From Aeromicrobium sp. (GTDB lineage Bacteria; Actinomycetota; Actinomycetes; Propionibacteriales; Nocardioidaceae), in the NCBI GenBank assembly GCA_023254755.1, contig JALRKU010000162.1:1-8795 (forward strand): a stretch of 8,795 bases of DNA, written 5' to 3'. This document shows, one piece after another, positions 5,029 through 8,795 of this stretch. Both the position numbers and the translations under genes were made by a program. Positions within the stretch are counted from its first letter, which is position 1. Every line of letters begins with the position of its first letter. Below the pieces are notes generated by a model. The model did not search any database, was not told where the DNA came from, and was given only the letters and a program-made list of their open reading frames with translations.

Positions 5029-5493
5029 TCAGCCGATGGAGGGCAGCCACTGCTCGATCGCACGCGTGGCGGGGTCGACCGACAGGATCGACGCGTTGGC
5101 CGGCGCCCCCGGAGAGCGCCCGGCCAGGAGTCCGACGGCGAGCCCGATCGTGTCGCCGTGACTCACCGCGACCGTGTCGGCGGGCAGCTCGAGGGCGAGC
5201 AGGCGGTGCACCCGGTCGACGACCGAAGGGACCGACTCCTCCAGCCCCTTCTCGAGCAGCAGCGGCTCGGTGACGACCTCGAGACCGAGACGATCGGCGA
5301 CGACCTGCGCGGTCTGCTGGGCGCGGACCGCCGGCGACGCGAGGACGTGGGCGACCCCGCGGCGGGACAGCTCCTCGGCGACCGCCGCGGCCTGGGCTCG
5401 GCCGAGGTCGGTGAGGGGCGGGCCCAGCTCGTGGCCCTGCAGCCGGTCGATCGCGTTCCAGGTGGACTGCCCGTGACGGACCCAGAGGATCAC
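5029..5493 (-). CDS. Histidine phosphatase family protein, candidate alpha-ribazole phosphatase
   Basis: A 154-residue member of the histidine phosphatase (phosphoglycerate mutase-like) superfamily. It carries the catalytic RHG at 6-8 (RHGQSTWN, with His7 as the phospho-acceptor), Arg57 in LASPAVRAQQTA (51-62), the probable acid Glu81 in LLLEKGLEES (78-87) and His112 in VSHGD (110-114). The length is short for the superfamily, but the core is complete. The start is the GTG at 5493, overlapping the cobA stop as GTGA, which implies cotranscription and coupling. In enterobacteria a phosphatase of this superfamily (CobC) removes the 5'-phosphate of alpha-ribazole phosphate or cobalamin phosphate. 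The location between cobA and cobT-cobS makes that role plausible but unproven. No symbol is given, because cobC also names the aminotransferase in this cluster. Confidence 0.85.
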   Translation of the reverse strand: MILWVRHGQSTWNAIDRLQGHELGPPLTDLGRAQAAAVAEELSRRGVAHVLASPAVRAQQTAQVVADRLGLEVVTEPLLLEKGLEESVPSVVDRVHRLLALELPADTVAVSHGDTIGLAVGLLAGRSPGAPANASILSVDPATRAIEQWLPSIG

Positions 5494-6479
5494 GCCGCGG
5501 TCCCGCCGCCGCCGAGACCTGCGACCGCCCCGATGACCACGACGGCGGGCGGCAGCACGTCGGCCGCGTCGTGGGCGATCGTCGACACGCTGCCGCGGAC
5601 GACCCGCTGCGACGGGAGCGTCGCGTCGGCGACCACGGCCGCCGGGGTGTCGGCCGCGAGGCCCCCCTCGACGAGGGCGTCGCAGATCGCGCCGAGGGTG
5701 CGCACACCCATCAGCACGACGAGCGTCGTGCCGGATCGGGCGAGCGCGGCGAAGTCGATGGTCGAGTCGGGGTGTCCAGGCGGCAGGTGTCCCGACACCA
5801 CCGTGAAGCCCTGGGCCGCGGTGCGGTGCGTGACGGGGATGCCCGCCGCTGCCGCCGCCGCGACGGCGGAGGTCACGCCGGGGACGACACGCACCGGGAC
5901 GCCCGCGGCCTCGCAGGCCGCGACCTCCTCGCTGCCGCGGCCGAAGACGAACGGGTCGCCACCCTTGAGCCGCACGACGGTCCGCCCGGCGCGGGCGTGC
6001 TGCACGAGCAGGTCGTTGATCGCGTCCTGCGGCGTCGAGGGTCCGCGCGGCACCTTGGCGACGTCGACGACCTGCACCTCCGGGCGCAGCGTCGCCAGGC
6101 TCGACAGCGGAGCGAGACGGTCGGTCACGACGACGTCGGCCGCCTCGAGGGCCTCCCGCCCTGCGACGGTCAGCAGGCCCGGGTCGCCGGGCCCACCGCC
6201 GACGAGGGTCACGGTGCCGACGACGGTCGGTGCCGGGAGCGGCGGCTCGTGCGTGCGTCCGGTGACCACGAGGTCGGCGGCCGCCAGGTCGTCCAGGTCC
6301 ACGGCGCGGGGCAGCCAGTGCACGAGTCCGCGGTCCGCGAGGTCCTGCACCGCGGCGGAGACCTCCGGCGCGGCGACCGTCACGTCGGCCCCGGACTCGA
6401 CCAGGCGAGCGACCTCGACGGCCGCCCGGGCGTCGCCGGAGGTCACGAGGACCCGGCGACCGGAGACCGTCACGTCCAC
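5490..6479 (-). CDS. cobA: Uroporphyrinogen-III C-methyltransferase CobA with a reduced CysG-like N-terminus
   Basis: Adds two SAM-derived methyl groups to uroporphyrinogen III (C2 and C7) to form precorrin-2, the entry to cobalamin and siroheme. The protein has 329 residues. The catalytic domain runs from about 88 to 322: TLVGGGPGDPGLLT (91-104), RLAPL (121-125), the SAM-binding VVRLKGGDPFVFGRG (168-182), VVPGVTSAVA (198-207), PVTHR (215-219), VVSGHLPPGHP (227-237) and LVVLMGV (253-259). Residues 7-85 resemble the NAD domain of precorrin-2 dehydrogenase (Met8/CysG): ADVTVAAPEVSAAV and VHWLPRAVDLDDL. However, the Gly-rich loop reads LVTSGDARAA, the usual ATDD region reads VTGRTH, and the dimerisation domain is absent. 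The start is the GTG at 6479, with AGGAGG (6487-6492) seven bases upstream, overlapping the upstream gene by 10 bp; a GTG at 6473 is less well placed. The order cobB-cobA matches mycobacteria. Confidence 0.93.
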   Translation of the reverse strand: MDVTVSGRRVLVTSGDARAAVEVARLVESGADVTVAAPEVSAAVQDLADRGLVHWLPRAVDLDDLAAADLVVTGRTHEPPLPAPTVVGTVTLVGGGPGDPGLLTVAGREALEAADVVVTDRLAPLSSLATLRPEVQVVDVAKVPRGPSTPQDAINDLLVQHARAGRTVVRLKGGDPFVFGRGSEEVAACEAAGVPVRVVPGVTSAVAAAAAAGIPVTHRTAAQGFTVVSGHLPPGHPDSTIDFAALARSGTTLVVLMGVRTLGAICDALVEGGLAADTPAAVVADATLPSQRVVRGSVSTIAHDAADVLPPAVVVIGAVAGLGGGGTAA

Positions 6480-8794
6480 GGCGCGCCCTCCTGGCGGTCG
6501 AGGGCGAGGGTCGCGAGCAGCTTGCGCGTGACGGCGGGCGGACGCACCGCGATGCGACCCCAGGTGTCGTCGAGACCGGGGAAGGTGTCGCAGCGACGGA
6601 TCGCGTACCCGGCGTCGCGCAGCGCCTCGCGCCGTCCGGCCCCGAGGCGGGCGAGCACGAACGGCCCGGCCGGTGACTGGACCCAGGGGATCGTCAGCTC
6701 GGTGAGACCGTCCGTGAGCACGGCGCGGTGCTTCTCGATCGCGAGGGCGCGTCGGGCCGCCTCGCCGCGGGCCTGCTCGGTGGAGCACGCGACCATCGCG
6801 GCGGCGGCGGGCGTCGAGACCGACCACGGGGTCTGCTTGGCCCGCAGCTCCGCGACGACGTGGGGGGCGGCGAGCAGGTAGCCGGCGCGCAGGCCGGGGA
6901 TCGCCCAGTGCTTGGTCAGGCTGCGCAGCACGACGACGCCGGAGAGCGTGGCGCCGGCCAGCGAGTGCCGCTCGCCGGGCACGGCGTCCATGAACGCCTC
7001 GTCGACGACGAGGAGGCGCCCGGGTCGGGCGAGCGAGAGCAGCGTGCGCTCGGGGTGCAGCACGCTCGTCGGGTTGGTGGGGTTGCCCACGATCACCAGG
7101 TCGGCGTCGTCGGGCACGAGCGCGGGGTCGAGCGCGAAGCCCGTGCCGGGGTCGAGCCGGACGTGGGTCACGGCGTGGCCGGCCTCGGCCAAGGCGACGT
7201 CGGGCTCGGTGAACTGCGGGTGCACCACGACCGGACGGCGCCACGTCGGACCGTCGGGGGGACGCATCCGCGCGAGCAGGGTGAACGCCTCGGCCGCGCC
7301 GGCCGTCGCCAGCACCTCCTCGCGACGTCGACCGTGACGTCGGGCGATCGCCGTCTCCGCGAGCGCAGGATCCGGGTAGCGGTCCAGGTCGTCGAGCGAC
7401 TCCGTGAGCGCGTCGTCGAGCCACGCGGGGCGCGGCAGGTCGATGACGTTGACCGCCAGGTCCACCAGGCCGTCCCCGACCTCCTGGTCGCCGTGGAACC
7501 TCAGGCCCTGCTCCGTGGCACGTCGCGGACGGTCCGGGGTCGCCTCGGTGGCCGAGGCGTGTTGCCCCGCCGAGACGGGGACCGCGACGCGGCCTTCGGC
7601 GTGCGCGAGGTGGACCGCGTCGGCGAACCGCTGGGCCGCGGCGGGCGCGCCGGCCCAGTGGGTGTGCAGGTACGACGCGTGCACCGTGGGTCGGCCCGTG
7701 CCGGCCGGGTCGAGGCTGTGACCGACCGGGACGCCGTCGACGATCCACGCGGGATCGGCTGTGGCGGCGGGGCTGACCGTGGTGCGGTGGAACTCGTGTC
7801 CCGTCATCCGACCGCCGGCCGGCAGCAGCAGCGTGTCCTGGCCGGCGACCCCGCGACGGTAGGCCAGCGTGAGGCGCGACGTCATGACGGCCTCGGCGTC
7901 GAGCGCGCCGACCATCGGGACCCCGTCGACCGCGTGGCACAGGTAGAGCAGACCGGCGCACTCGGCGACCGTCGGCACGCCGGCCGCGACGGCGGACCGC
8001 AGCGAGGCGAGCAGGGAGGTGTTGGCGGCGAGGCCCGTGGCGTGCACCTCCGGGAACCCGCCGCCGAGATAGATCCCGGCGGTCCCCTCGGGCAGGTTCG
8101 CGTCCTCGAGCGGGTCGAAGGCGACGACCTCGCAGCCCGCGGCCTCCAGCAGCTCGGTGGTCTCGGCGTAGCGGAACGTGAAGGCGCGGCCCCCGGCGAC
8201 GGCCACCACGGGCCGTGCATCGGTCGCCGCCGCGACCTCGGCCGACGGGTCCCACGGCTCGACGTCGAGGCCAGGTGCCTGGCGGGCCAGGGCCACCAGG
8301 TGGTCGAGGTCGAGCGCCGCGGTGATCTGGTTCGCGAGCCGGTCGAGGGAGCGCGCGGCGTCGTCGCGCTCGGCGGCGGGCACGAGTCCCAGGTGCCGCG
8401 ACGGAGCGACGATCCCCTCGTCGCGGTGCAGCACGCCGAGCACGGGGATGCCGGTCGGCTCGAGCGAGCGGATCACCTCGTCGGCGTGCCGCCGCGAGCC
8501 CGCCTTGTTCAGCACGACGCCGACGACGCGGACCGACGGGTCGTACGCGACCATGCCGTGCACCATCGCGCCGATCGAGCGCGACGCGTGCGAGACGTCG
8601 ACGACCAGCAGCACGGGCGACTGCGTGACGCGGGCGACGTGGGCGGTCGAGGCGAACCCGTCGCCGCCGATCTGCCCGTCGTGCAGACCCATGACGCCCT
8701 CGATCACGGCGAGGTCCTGATCGGCGGCGCCGTGCGCGAGCAGCGGAGCCAGGCGGTGCTCGCCCACCAGGTGCGGGTCGAGGTTGCGGCCGGG
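6470..8794 (-). CDS. cobB-cobC: Fusion of cobyrinate a,c-diamide synthase (CobB/CbiA) and CobC-like PLP aminotransferase, 5' end outside window
   Basis: One open frame of 774 visible residues; about 60-70 N-terminal residues, including the P-loop, lie beyond the right edge. Residues 1 to about 395 are CobB/CbiA, which uses ATP and glutamine to amidate the a and c carboxylates of (hydrogeno)cobyrinate: GRNLDPHLV at the start, EGVMGLHDG (32-40), then a class I glutamine amidotransferase domain with GGGFPE (244-249), the nucleophile Cys279 in AECAGLLYL, GHEFH (332-336) and SYLHTHW (374-380). After a linker (about 396-428), residues 429-774 are a fold-type I PLP enzyme of the CobC/CobD(threonine-phosphate decarboxylase)-like group: TAGAAEAFTLLAR (497-509), NPTNPTSVLHP (571-581), DEAF (598-601), SLTKHWAIPGLRAGY (625-639) with PLP-binding Lys628, and RIAVRPP (747-753). 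The second half probably makes the aminopropanol phosphate arm or assists CobD. It overlaps cobA by 10 bp. Confidence 0.92.
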   Translation of the reverse strand, partial: PGRNLDPHLVGEHRLAPLLAHGAADQDLAVIEGVMGLHDGQIGGDGFASTAHVARVTQSPVLLVVDVSHASRSIGAMVHGMVAYDPSVRVVGVVLNKAGSRRHADEVIRSLEPTGIPVLGVLHRDEGIVAPSRHLGLVPAAERDDAARSLDRLANQITAALDLDHLVALARQAPGLDVEPWDPSAEVAAATDARPVVAVAGGRAFTFRYAETTELLEAAGCEVVAFDPLEDANLPEGTAGIYLGGGFPEVHATGLAANTSLLASLRSAVAAGVPTVAECAGLLYLCHAVDGVPMVGALDAEAVMTSRLTLAYRRGVAGQDTLLLPAGGRMTGHEFHRTTVSPAATADPAWIVDGVPVGHSLDPAGTGRPTVHASYLHTHWAGAPAAAQRFADAVHLAHAEGRVAVPVSAGQHASATEATPDRPRRATEQGLRFHGDQEVGDGLVDLAVNVIDLPRPAWLDDALTESLDDLDRYPDPALAETAIARRHGRRREEVLATAGAAEAFTLLARMRPPDGPTWRRPVVVHPQFTEPDVALAEAGHAVTHVRLDPGTGFALDPALVPDDADLVIVGNPTNPTSVLHPERTLLSLARPGRLLVVDEAFMDAVPGERHSLAGATLSGVVVLRSLTKHWAIPGLRAGYLLAAPHVVAELRAKQTPWSVSTPAAAAMVACSTEQARGEAARRALAIEKHRAVLTDGLTELTIPWVQSPAGPFVLARLGAGRREALRDAGYAIRRCDTFPGLDDTWGRIAVRPPAVTRKLLATLALDRQEGAPWT

Positions 8795-8795
8795 C

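Overview
The window is almost entirely one segment of a vitamin B12 (adenosylcobalamin) biosynthesis cluster from a GC-rich actinobacterium. The protein families, strong GC bias, GTG starts, GTGA stop/start overlaps and the cobB-then-cobA order (also found in mycobacteria) point to Actinomycetes, perhaps the Nocardioides/Aeromicrobium side; the genus is a guess. Most genes lie on the minus strand, so the biological order runs from the right edge to the left.

Layout from right to left: a fused cobB-cobC gene cut by the right edge (8794-6470); cobA, a uroporphyrinogen-III methyltransferase with a reduced CysG-like N-terminus (6479-5490); a small histidine phosphatase that may be the alpha-ribazole phosphatase (5493-5029); a compact cobalamin riboswitch (about 4995-4880); cbtB and cbtA, a predicted cobalt transporter (4831-4622 and 4472-3681); cobT (3684-2602); and cobS (2609-1794). 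cobU (1261-1791) lies on the plus strand, ends 2 bp from the end of cobS, and is divergent from cobD (1198 to about 341, minus strand).

The genes form a coherent pathway. CobA makes precorrin-2, CobB amidates the a and c side chains, and CbtAB probably supplies cobalt. CobC/CobD supply and attach the aminopropanol arm, CobU activates cobinamide, CobT activates the lower base, CobS joins the halves, and the phosphatase may remove the last phosphate. The riboswitch would let cobalamin repress cbtB-cbtA and, by readthrough, cobT-cobS.

The first ~343 bp do not belong with the rest. They read as a patchwork of a ddl (D-Ala-D-Ala ligase) fragment, a polA (DNA polymerase I) fragment and a phage tape-measure fragment, joined at short shared sequences, and they cut off the 3' end of cobD. 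This looks like a chimeric contig end rather than biology. The most interesting intrinsic features are a 30-bp tandem duplication inside cobT beside a conserved motif, the degenerate N-terminal module on CobA, the cobB-cobC fusion, the mid-cluster riboswitch, and paired hairpins between cbtB and cbtA. I see no clearly new system here.
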